A stretch of 64,000 nucleotides of DNA, taken from Acetatifactor aquisgranensis (GTDB lineage Bacteria > Bacillota > Clostridia > Lachnospirales > Lachnospiraceae). A program made the position numbers and the translations under genes. Below the pieces are notes generated by a model. The model was not told the DNA's origin. It was given only the letters and a program-made list of their open reading frames with translations, and did not search any database. Location of the stretch: assembly GCF_943193215.1 (NCBI RefSeq), contig NZ_CALPDH010000010.1:103298-167297 (forward strand), given 5' to 3'. This document shows positions 27,234-35,348 of the stretch, in pieces (position 1 is the first letter of the stretch; every line of letters begins with the position of its first letter).

Positions 27234-29908
27234 AAAGGAATAGGTGGAAGAGGGTATTGAGCCTGGGGCTGGTATGCGCTCTGACAGCAGGCCTGTGCGC
27301 CTGCGGAAATGGCGGCAAAACTAAGAATGCCGCGCTGGCAAAGGAAAATGTGTATAAGGTCCAGGAAATCGCTATGCCGGATATGGGAGGAGACGATTAT
27401 AATGTCTATGCCTCTGCACACAGGGACGGATATGTCTATCTGATGGCAGAGGTGTACCATTGGGACAGCAGCGATGCCACAACGGATATCCGAGTGGTAT
27501 CCATAAAGGATGACGGCACGGACGTACAGATGAGTCAGCTGGAGATTCCGGAATGGGAGTCCCGGATTGATTCGGATGCCGTGTCGAATACAGAACCGGA
27601 AGGCGGAGAAGCAGTACCTTATTCAGGGATGAGGACATCCTCCGAGGAAGATCTGAACACCGGGGACGGAGAAAATCCTGAAGACGCAGCAGAAGGGGAT
27701 GGGAATTCCGAGGGGGAGCCTCAACCTGAATCAGAAAGAGAGGGAGACACCGGGGGAGAGGCACAACCTGAACCGGAGGGAGAGGAAGGAACCGGGGGAG
27801 AGACGGAAACGGGAGACGACCCTGAAGGAGCGGAAGAGCCTGCAGGCGAAGGGGATGCCGAAGGAACAGAGGACATTGACACTTCCATGGCGGTGGAGCC
27901 GGACATGCCCGTCGATACCTGGGAGAATTCCAATTATAATAACTACATCTTTGGCGCCGACGGCAGGATTTATGCCATCAGGTACTATTCTTACAGTGAC
28001 TATGCCAATGACACCTATATCGACAAGAATTATATCGCCAGCTGGAACAGCGATGGAAGTTTCCAGTGGGAGAAGGAACTGGAAGGAATCCGGTCAGAGG
28101 AGGAGTATGTCTATATCAATGTCATGACGGCCTCCCCGGACGGCAGCGTGACGATATTGCTGTCCGGCGATAATGCCTACAGACTCACAGTGGACGCCCA
28201 GGGAAATATAGGCCCAAAGGAGCCGCTGTCGGAGGATACCGGCAAGGTGTTCAACAACTTTGACCGTGTCATTGATAAAGGAGACGGTACTTTCTTTGTG
28301 CTGTATTATGATGAGAATGACTGGACCAAGGAATATATCGCAACTTATGATCCGGCCACAGATACGCTGGGTCAGCCTGCCCCTTTGCCGTCCAATTTCG
28401 GATACAATGGGTACAACAACATGAGCGTGGGACTGAATTCCGATTTGGTGTGCAGCAACGGCGACGGGATTTTTACCTATAAGATTGGCGATGAGGCCCT
28501 TGCCCAGAAGATGAACTTCATCAATTCCGATCTCTGTATAGGAAATATCTCCAGCTTAGTGGAGCTGGATGGGAACACTTTCCTCGCTGTGTACTATGAG
28601 AACTATGAAGACGGCATGAAAGCGGGCCTGTTTAACTATGTGAAACCTGAGGATATCCCTGACAAGGCCGTCCTGGTGCTGGCAGGCAGCTATGTGGACG
28701 GTGATGTGGAGAGACGGGTCATAGAGTTCAACCGCAACAGCGAGGAATACCGCATCGTAGTGAAATCCTATGATTCTTTCAACACATACGACGACTGGCA
28801 GGCGGGATATACACAGCTGAACAATGATGTCACCACCGGCAATATGCCGGATATCCTGATTACGGATGGGCTCCCTGTGGAGAACTACGTGGCCAAGGGG
28901 CTCCTGGAGGATATTGGCAAGATGATCGAGGAGGACGAGGAACTGTCCCAGGTGGAATACGTCCAGAATGTCTTTGACGCCTATTCCGTGGACGGAAAGC
29001 TCTACTATGTGATTCCCTGCTTCACGGTGAGCACCATGATTGGAAAGGAATCCATCGTGGGCGACAGAACCTCATGGACCATGGCGGATATGCTGGAACT
29101 GAAAGCGAGCCTGCCGGAGGACACCCATATGATGGGGGAACTGACCAGGCAGGGCTTCTTCTCCACCATGATGCAGTATTGCGGAAGTGATTTCGTGGAT
29201 GTGGATACGGGAAAATGCGATTTCGACACCCAGAACTTTATCACCATGATGGAGTTCGCCAAAGAGCTTCCGGAGGAGCTGAGCGAGGACTATTACGGCG
29301 AGGATTACTGGGCCACCTATGAGTCCCAGTACCGTGACGGAAGAACCATTCTGAGCGGGATGTCCATCGGAACCATCCGGGATACCAATTATATGATTAA
29401 CGGTTACTTTGGCGGGGATGTGGCTTTCATAGGGTTCCCCACAGAAAACGGTTCGGGCTCGTATGTCTCGGCCACCGAAAGCTATGCGATTTCCAGCAAG
29501 TCCCGCAATAAGGAGGGCGCATGGGAATTCCTGAGGTATTACCTGACGGATGAATACCAGTCCGAGATTTCGTGGGGGATGCCTGTCCAGAGGAAACAAT
29601 TCGACGAGATGGCAGGGAAAGGCACAGAGCGCCCTTATTATCTGAATGAGGACGGCACCAAGGAAGAATACGACGACTATTTCTACATGAACGGTGAGGA
29701 AATCAAGCTGGACCCCCTGAGTCAGGAACAGGTGGAAAGAATAGTGGGCTTCATTTTATCCGTTGACAAGTGCTATTACTACAATGAAAGCATCATGAAC
29801 ATCATTAACGAGGAGATGGACGCGTTCTATACCGGCCAGAAGACGGCTCAGGAGGTGGCGAAGACCATCCAGAACAGAGCCCAGCTCTATGTGGACGAGA
29901 ACCGCTAA
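27230..29908 (+). CDS. Second carbohydrate-type binding lipoprotein with propeller and acidic insert
   Basis: 892 residues, paralogue of the protein at 19778. Lipobox LCAC with C25. N-terminal propeller-like part (about 40-465) is interrupted by an acidic low-complexity insert (about 140-220, repeats such as EPEGEEGTGGE). Binding domain about 480-890 with VERRVIEFNRNSEEYRI, NMPDILITDG, YVIPCFTVSTMIGK and EGAWEFLRYYL. The acidic insert may act as a flexible spacer or cation-binding stretch. GGAGGAGTT precedes ATG 27230, which overlaps the previous stop. Last gene of the operon; terminator at 29925. Confidence 0.8.
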   Translation: MKRNRWKRVLSLGLVCALTAGLCACGNGGKTKNAALAKENVYKVQEIAMPDMGGDDYNVYASAHRDGYVYLMAEVYHWDSSDATTDIRVVSIKDDGTDVQMSQLEIPEWESRIDSDAVSNTEPEGGEAVPYSGMRTSSEEDLNTGDGENPEDAAEGDGNSEGEPQPESEREGDTGGEAQPEPEGEEGTGGETETGDDPEGAEEPAGEGDAEGTEDIDTSMAVEPDMPVDTWENSNYNNYIFGADGRIYAIRYYSYSDYANDTYIDKNYIASWNSDGSFQWEKELEGIRSEEEYVYINVMTASPDGSVTILLSGDNAYRLTVDAQGNIGPKEPLSEDTGKVFNNFDRVIDKGDGTFFVLYYDENDWTKEYIATYDPATDTLGQPAPLPSNFGYNGYNNMSVGLNSDLVCSNGDGIFTYKIGDEALAQKMNFINSDLCIGNISSLVELDGNTFLAVYYENYEDGMKAGLFNYVKPEDIPDKAVLVLAGSYVDGDVERRVIEFNRNSEEYRIVVKSYDSFNTYDDWQAGYTQLNNDVTTGNMPDILITDGLPVENYVAKGLLEDIGKMIEEDEELSQVEYVQNVFDAYSVDGKLYYVIPCFTVSTMIGKESIVGDRTSWTMADMLELKASLPEDTHMMGELTRQGFFSTMMQYCGSDFVDVDTGKCDFDTQNFITMMEFAKELPEELSEDYYGEDYWATYESQYRDGRTILSGMSIGTIRDTNYMINGYFGGDVAFIGFPTENGSGSYVSATESYAISSKSRNKEGAWEFLRYYLTDEYQSEISWGMPVQRKQFDEMAGKGTERPYYLNEDGTKEEYDDYFYMNGEEIKLDPLSQEQVERIVGFILSVDKCYYYNESIMNIINEEMDAFYTGQKTAQEVAKTIQNRAQLYVDENR

Positions 29909-29924
29909 GGGATGATAAAAAGCG

Positions 29925-29962
29925 AAAAAAGGAACTGTCGATTGTCGGTGGTTCCTTTTTTT
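29925..29962 (+). terminator. Intrinsic terminator of the sugar/adaptor operon
   Basis: AAAAAAGGAAC (29925-29935) pairs with GTTCCTTTTTTT (29951-29962) around a 15-base loop, 16 bases after the binding-protein stop. Confidence 0.8.
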
Positions 29963-30005
29963 GCACCGGGCAGAGAGATTCTGACTGATTGGAGGGAAAA
30001 AGAAG

Positions 30006-31655
30006 ATGGAAAGATTAAAAGGGCCGGATATCCGGGTAGAGGGAGAATTGTCTTACCGTATCTTAAAGAATTACAGCAGGCTGGAGGACATGTTCTATCA
30101 TCCGGAAAATCTGTTCGGTGAAGACGGCTGGCCGGGCGATAAGGTAGGGCGCGTCTATCTGTCATGGATTCTGCTGTGGAAAGCCATGGGGAGAAAGCCC
30201 GCTTATCTGGAGGAGTTGCGGGATGCCATCGACAGAAAGATGAATGGCAGCGGGTATTTCGGGGAAATACTGCCTCCAGGGGAGGCAGATGAACAGCAGC
30301 TGTCCGGGCATAACTGGTTTCTCCGGGCGTTGCTGGAGGAATATCTCTATACGGGAGACCCTGTGGCCGCGGAGCGGGCAAAGCGGCTGGTGAGCCAGCT
30401 TTATCTGCCGCTGAAAGGGATGTATCGTTCCTATCCCATAATGCCGGACGGCAGAAACCGTTCCGGAAAGGCCAGCGGCGAAATCGTGGGAGTGAATCAG
30501 GATGGCTGGAGGCTTTCTTCGGATATCGGTTGTGCGTTCATGTCACTGGACGGACTGAGCCAATATTATGAAATTTTCCGGGAGGAGGAGGTATGGGCCC
30601 TGCTGGAGGAAATGCTGGAGCGATTCAAGACGATTGATTTTGTGGGCCTTTCCATGCAGACCCACGCTTCCCTGTCAGCTATGCGGGGCGTGGTCAGATT
30701 GTACTGCTGCAGGGGGGAAAAGCCCCTGCTCGACTTTGCGGAGGAGTTCTTCCGGCTGTATCGGGACAAGGGCATGACAGAAAACTATGGGAATTACAAC
30801 TGGTTCGGCAAGCCTTACTGGACAGAGCCCTGTGCCATAGTGGATTCCTATCTTCTGGCGGTCATGCTGTTCGCGCAGACGCGAAAAAAGGAGTACGCGG
30901 ACTGCGCCTCCCGGATATGGTTCAATGGGCTCGGACATGCCCAGCGCTCAAACGGCGGTTTCGGATGTGACAACTGTGCCGGGGCCGGGGAGGACTGGGA
31001 CAGTCTGTCGGTAAGGAAAGCGGAATACGAGGCATACTGGTGCTGTACCATGCGGGGCAGTGAGGGGCTTGTCAGGGCAGCGGAGAATGCTGTACTCAGA
31101 GGAGGAGAGGATATTTTCATTCTGAACTATTTTCCCATGGAATATCAGGATAAGGGTATCTCTCTGAAGATGACGACAAGGTATCCTTATGAAGGAGAGG
31201 CAGCGCTGGAGGCGGAATCGGCATCCTGGAGTACGCTTTATTTCTATTTTCCGGAGGGGACGGATAGGGACAAGGTCAGGATACTCCGGAACGGTTCTTT
31301 GGAAGAGCTTGTTTGGGACGGCGGCTTTTGCCATGTGGCCGTATCCGGGAAAATCAGTCTGCGCATCTCATTTCCGATTGAAATGACACAGTGCGAAAGC
31401 AGGAATCATCAGGGCTATCTGTCGCTCTGGCATGGCGATTTGATGCTGGGAACCGTGAAAGGGGCTGACGATGGCGGAAAGAGAATGCTGCCGGCAGGAA
31501 CTCTGAGGGCGGTTTCTCTGGGAAAAGGCTGCTACCGGATTGGGGAGTGGGAAGCAAAGCCTATAGACAGGACGATTTACTGTGAGAAGGAAACCATGCT
31601 TGAAAATAAGCTTCAAATATTATATGCCGATCAGCGGGAATGGTCTGATGAATGA
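30006..31655 (+). CDS. GH127/DUF1680-like putative glycosidase
   Basis: 549 residues, no signal peptide. Helical-barrel-like sequence followed by a beta-rich part from about 375. Cysteine motifs GCDNCAG (about 320) and YWCCTMRGSEG (about 346) fall where GH127 beta-L-arabinofuranosidases have their zinc-binding Cys/Glu cluster (the ETC and CCPPN motifs), but the sequences differ, so the assignment is tentative. Other helical glycosidases or epimerases are possible. GGAGGG precedes ATG 30006. Position behind a sugar importer suggests it acts in the cytoplasm on imported oligosaccharide. Confidence 0.5.
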   Translation: MERLKGPDIRVEGELSYRILKNYSRLEDMFYHPENLFGEDGWPGDKVGRVYLSWILLWKAMGRKPAYLEELRDAIDRKMNGSGYFGEILPPGEADEQQLSGHNWFLRALLEEYLYTGDPVAAERAKRLVSQLYLPLKGMYRSYPIMPDGRNRSGKASGEIVGVNQDGWRLSSDIGCAFMSLDGLSQYYEIFREEEVWALLEEMLERFKTIDFVGLSMQTHASLSAMRGVVRLYCCRGEKPLLDFAEEFFRLYRDKGMTENYGNYNWFGKPYWTEPCAIVDSYLLAVMLFAQTRKKEYADCASRIWFNGLGHAQRSNGGFGCDNCAGAGEDWDSLSVRKAEYEAYWCCTMRGSEGLVRAAENAVLRGGEDIFILNYFPMEYQDKGISLKMTTRYPYEGEAALEAESASWSTLYFYFPEGTDRDKVRILRNGSLEELVWDGGFCHVAVSGKISLRISFPIEMTQCESRNHQGYLSLWHGDLMLGTVKGADDGGKRMLPAGTLRAVSLGKGCYRIGEWEAKPIDRTIYCEKETMLENKLQILYADQREWSDE

Positions 31656-31676
31656 TTCCTGCCATATGCAGGAGTA

Positions 31677-32105
31677 TCAGTCCAGCGTGACGGGAATCCC
31701 CATTTTCTCCAGATAAGCTGTCAGGTTGAGTTCATGCCCATGGTCGCGCAGCCACTTGCGGTATGTCTTGTGCTCCGGCATAATACCTGCCACCATGTCC
31801 CAGAAGTCCTTGGAATGATTCATATGGGTCAGGTGGCAGAGTTCATGGACTACCACATAATCAAGTATCATGGGCGGGGCGAATATGAGCCTGTAGTTGA
31901 AGGACAGGGTGCCCCGGGAGGAGCAGCTGCCCCAGCGGCTCCTCTGGTCCCGGACCGTGATGGAAGTATAATTTCCCCCGGTCAGCCGATGGTAATAGGC
32001 CACTCGGCTCTCGAATTTTGCCCGAGCGGCATTCCTGTATCTTTTTTCCAGTATCTCCAGCCGTCTGCTTTCCGCTGCGGCTATGTCCTCTCCCTGTGCT
32101 GGCAT
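31677..32105 (-). CDS. Short YgjP/M48-like zinc metallopeptidase
   Basis: 142 residues. Zinc motif HELCH at 87-91 and a third ligand candidate H97 in THMNHSKDFW, with the RSRWGSCSSRGTLSFNYRLI segment typical of YgjP (DUF45) proteins. Family members are usually 220-240 residues; this form lacks their N-terminal domain yet has a start with AAAGGAG upstream, so it seems a natural short version. It is the second gene after the cation transporter (20 bases). Role unknown. Confidence 0.75.
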   Translation of the reverse strand: MPAQGEDIAAAESRRLEILEKRYRNAARAKFESRVAYYHRLTGGNYTSITVRDQRSRWGSCSSRGTLSFNYRLIFAPPMILDYVVVHELCHLTHMNHSKDFWDMVAGIMPEHKTYRKWLRDHGHELNLTAYLEKMGIPVTLD

Positions 32106-32125
32106 CTTTGGTTCCGGCTCCTTTC

Positions 32126-33292
32126 TTACACCATCTGCTTATCTATGTCTATCACGGTAAAATAGTTCGGGTTATCCTTTTGTACCCGCTCTCTGATGCG
32201 GTTGGACAGCTCTCTGTCTGGCAGGGGAAAGTCGTAGGGCGTCACCACATCGAAGATCAGGTTGGTGTGGGTAGGGCCGGTGACGATCCGAAAATCGTGC
32301 ATGGTGAGCGATTCGTCGATTTCCGACAGATAGCCTTTGACCAGAGTCCGGAGGCGGGCGGTCTCCTCATCGCCTGTACAGACGGGATCCATATGTATCA
32401 CCGCGTGGCATTTCAGGCTGTCCCGCAGCTCATGCTCGATGGTGTCTATGGTGTCATGGAGGGCCAACAGCTCTCCGTCCGCCGGGACTTCCGCATGGAG
32501 GGAAATCAGCACTCTGCCCGGCCCGTAATTATGGACAATCAGATCGTGGATGCCCAGGACGTCGTCATAGGACATGACGATATCGCTGATCTGCTGGACG
32601 AATCCTTTCTCCGGAGCCTGGCCCAGCAGAGGGCTTATGGTGTCTTTCGCTGCGCTGAAGCCCGCGTAACAGATGAACAGGCCTACCAGGACGCCGCACC
32701 AGCCGTCTATGGCCAGCCCCGTGAAATGGGCGATCACAGTGGCGGCCAGCACTACCGAGGTAGCCATCATGTCGCTTAAGGAGTCGGTGGCGGTGGCCAG
32801 CATGGCGGCGGAATCCAGCCGCTTCCCCAGCTTTCTGTTGTACAGGAACATATAGCATTTCACCAGAATGGAGCAGAGCAGGATTGCCAGCACCACGGGA
32901 GAAAAGGCCAGATCCTCCGGGCGGAGGATTTTTGCCACGGAAGATTTCAAAAGCTCCACGCCCATGAGCAGGATGACGATGGAGACCAGCAGGCCGGACA
33001 CATATTCGATGCGCCCATGGCCAAAGGGATGGGTGGGATCCGGCTTCTGGCCCGCCATCTTGAAGCCGATCAGGGTGATGATGGAAGAACCGGCATCCGA
33101 CAGATTGTTGAAGGCGTCTGCGGTGATGGCGATGGAGTTGCTGAAACGGCCTGCCAGAAATTTTCCCGCAAAGAGACAGAGATTCAGGAAAATCCCTACA
33201 GCTCCGCACAGGATTCCGTAGGCCTGACGGACGGTACAATCTTTCGTGTCGTTTTGATTCCGAATAAAAAGGTTGGCCAATAATGAAACCAT
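32126..33292 (-). CDS. Cation diffusion facilitator (CDF) transporter
   Basis: 388 residues with six helices, exporting divalent cations by proton antiport. The helix-2 site reads NNLSD (NxxxD) and the helix-5 site DSLSD (DxxxD), a combination I associate with manganese-type rather than zinc-type members, which have His in these positions. HPFGHGR is present after helix 3. The C-terminal cytoplasmic domain (about 205-290) is followed by about 95 extra residues (GPTHTNLIFDVVTPYDFPLPD). GGAGAG precedes ATG 33292. Confidence 0.85.
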   Translation of the reverse strand: MVSLLANLFIRNQNDTKDCTVRQAYGILCGAVGIFLNLCLFAGKFLAGRFSNSIAITADAFNNLSDAGSSIITLIGFKMAGQKPDPTHPFGHGRIEYVSGLLVSIVILLMGVELLKSSVAKILRPEDLAFSPVVLAILLCSILVKCYMFLYNRKLGKRLDSAAMLATATDSLSDMMATSVVLAATVIAHFTGLAIDGWCGVLVGLFICYAGFSAAKDTISPLLGQAPEKGFVQQISDIVMSYDDVLGIHDLIVHNYGPGRVLISLHAEVPADGELLALHDTIDTIEHELRDSLKCHAVIHMDPVCTGDEETARLRTLVKGYLSEIDESLTMHDFRIVTGPTHTNLIFDVVTPYDFPLPDRELSNRIRERVQKDNPNYFTVIDIDKQMV

Positions 33293-33430
33293 AGAACAAT
33301 CTCTCCTGTTTTTGATTATACTGTCTTAGTATAGCAATGTTGCGGGGAAAAAGCAAGCCGCGATTGGCGGAGGGCACGACAAACGCGGGCGGCAACCACG
33401 GCGCTCGGCAAATTTCCCGGGAAGAGGGTA

Positions 33431-33459
33431 TTGCATGAGAACGGTTTTCAGTGTATAAT
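33431..33459 (+). promoter_or_regulatory. Promoter of gpmI
   Basis: TTGCAT (33431-33436), 17-base spacer, TATAAT (33454-33459). Leader of about 100 bases. The remaining part of the 276-base gap (33293-33568) shows TATACT and TATAAT on the minus strand near 33318-33332, likely part of the CDF promoter. Confidence 0.75.
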
Positions 33460-33568
33460 TTGGGATAAAGTGTGGAAGCTTTCGGCATCTGCAGAGTTTA
33501 GAAGCAAGTAGCGTCCGCCGCGCTTTTGAGAGACGGATTTGCGGGCGGATACGGTAAGGAGAGTAGAT

Positions 33569-35110
33569 ATGAGCAAAAAACCGGTAGTTTTGATGATTCT
33601 GGACGGGTACGGACTCAATGACAGACAGGACGGCAACGCGGTAGCGCTGGCGAAGACTCCCGTTATGGACAAGCTGATGAAAGAATGCCCCTTTGTGCGC
33701 GGCAATGCCAGCGGCATGGCGGTAGGGCTTCCCGACGGACAGATGGGCAATTCCGAGGTAGGCCATCTGAACATGGGTGCAGGCCGCATCGTTTATCAGG
33801 AGCTGACCCGGATCACCAAGGAGATTCAGGACGGGACCTTTTTCGAGAATCCCGCCCTGCTGAAGGCGGTGGAGAACTGCAAAAAGAACGGCAGCTCCCT
33901 CCATCTGATGGGATTGCTGTCCGACGGCGGCGTCCACAGCCACAACACGCACCTCTACGGGCTGCTGGAGCTGGCCAAGAGAAACGGCCTGGAGAAAGTG
34001 TATGTACACTGTTTCCTGGACGGACGCGACACCCCGCCTGCCAGCGGCAAGGAATATGCCGAGCAGTTGAGGGCTGAGATGGACAAAATCGGTATAGGCA
34101 AGATTGCGTCTGTAATGGGACGCTATTACGTCATGGACAGGGACAACAATTATGACCGTGTGAAGCTGGCCTATGACGCCATGACAAAGGGAGAGGGATT
34201 GACAGCGGCCTGCGGCGTCTGCGCTATCCAGGAATCCTACGACCGGGGAGAGACGGATGAATTCGTGAAGCCCACGCTGGCAATGGAGGACGGAAAGCCC
34301 GTGGCGCTGGTGCAGGACGGCGATTCCATCATCTTCTTCAATTTCCGCCCCGACAGGGCCAGGGAGATTTCCAGGGCATTCTGCGATGACGACTTCAGGG
34401 GATTTGACAGAGGCCCCAGGAAGGACATCACTTATGTATGTTTTTCCGATTACGATCCTACCATCCCCAACAAGGAGGTGGCGTTCCACAAGGTGTCCGT
34501 CACCAATACGTTCGGCGAGTGGCTGGCTGCGAACGGTATGAAGCAGGCGCGTATCGCCGAGACGGAGAAGTACGCCCATGTGACATTCTTCTTCAACGGC
34601 GGCGTGGAGGAGCCCAACGAGGGCGAGGACAGGGTGCTGGTGAATTCTCCCAAGGATGTGGCGACATATGACCTGAAGCCTGAGATGAGCGCTTACAGCG
34701 TGTGCGACAAGCTCTGCGAGGCCATCCGTTCCGATAAATATGACGTGATCATCATCAACTTCGCAAATCCCGACATGGTAGGCCATACAGGTGTCCTGGA
34801 TGCCGCCGTCAAGGCGGTGGAAGCGGTGGACGAGTGTGTGGGCAGGGCAGTGGAGGCCATCGAAGAGGTGGACGGCGCCATGTTCATCTGCGCGGACCAC
34901 GGCAATGCCGAGATGCTGGTGGATTACGAGACAGGAGAGCCTTTCACGGCCCATACTACCAATCAGGTGCCTTTCATCCTGGTGAACTGCGAGGCCTATA
35001 CTCTGCGCGAGAATGGCTGCCTTGCGGATATCGTGCCGACTTTGATTGAAATAATGGGCAGGGAACAGCCTGTGGAGATGACGGGCAAGTCTCTGCTGCT
35101 GAAGAAGTAG
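33569..35110 (+). CDS. gpmI: 2,3-bisphosphoglycerate-independent phosphoglycerate mutase
   Basis: 513-residue cytosolic enzyme interconverting 3- and 2-phosphoglycerate. Catalytic Ser62 lies in GNSEVGHLNMGAG; metal sites are seen in MILDGYGL, CFLDGRDTPP, NFANPDMVGHTG and CADHGNAEML. Full length. An in-frame extension to 33539 is rejected because MSKKPVVLMILDG at 33569 is the family start, with AAGGAG upstream. Glycolytic partner enolase lies 8 kb downstream, separated by the M60 locus. Confidence 0.97.
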   Translation: MSKKPVVLMILDGYGLNDRQDGNAVALAKTPVMDKLMKECPFVRGNASGMAVGLPDGQMGNSEVGHLNMGAGRIVYQELTRITKEIQDGTFFENPALLKAVENCKKNGSSLHLMGLLSDGGVHSHNTHLYGLLELAKRNGLEKVYVHCFLDGRDTPPASGKEYAEQLRAEMDKIGIGKIASVMGRYYVMDRDNNYDRVKLAYDAMTKGEGLTAACGVCAIQESYDRGETDEFVKPTLAMEDGKPVALVQDGDSIIFFNFRPDRAREISRAFCDDDFRGFDRGPRKDITYVCFSDYDPTIPNKEVAFHKVSVTNTFGEWLAANGMKQARIAETEKYAHVTFFFNGGVEEPNEGEDRVLVNSPKDVATYDLKPEMSAYSVCDKLCEAIRSDKYDVIIINFANPDMVGHTGVLDAAVKAVEAVDECVGRAVEAIEEVDGAMFICADHGNAEMLVDYETGEPFTAHTTNQVPFILVNCEAYTLRENGCLADIVPTLIEIMGREQPVEMTGKSLLLKK

Positions 35111-35160
35111 ACTGATATCGGAGACGGTTTAACGTCAGGATTTGGACGATATAGAAGATT

Positions 35161-35206
35161 GGAGCCATGGATTGCGGATATTCAGCACGATTCACGGCTC
35201 CTTTTT
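35161..35206 (+). terminator. Terminator of gpmI
   Basis: GGAGCC (35161-35166) pairs with GGCTCC followed by five T; the inner stem is imperfect. It lies 50 bases after the gpmI stop. Confidence 0.7.
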
Positions 35207-35220
35207 CTGCCATAAGTGTC

Positions 35221-35249
35221 TTGCACGAAAACTCGTTTGATTGTATAAT
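35221..35249 (+). promoter_or_regulatory. Promoter of the M60 protease operon
   Basis: TTGCAC (35221-35226), 17-base spacer, TATAAT (35244-35249). It excludes translation from 35241 and fits the ATG at 35349 with a leader near 93 bases. Confidence 0.8.
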
Positions 35250-35348
35250 TCTGACAGGAGAAATAGAAAAAGAACGCTATGCCGATTGACCCGTGAAAAT
35301 AGCAGGAGAGATTACCAGGGGACAAGGCAGGGGAGAAAGGATGAACAT

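Noticed and set aside
33326..34954. Minus-strand open frame of 542 codons
   Set aside because: Antisense to gpmI; no homology pattern and no plausible start signal.
35241..35348. N-terminal extension of the M60 protease by 36 residues
   Set aside because: It begins inside the -10 region and would bury the signal peptide; ATG 35349 gives a clean secretory signal.
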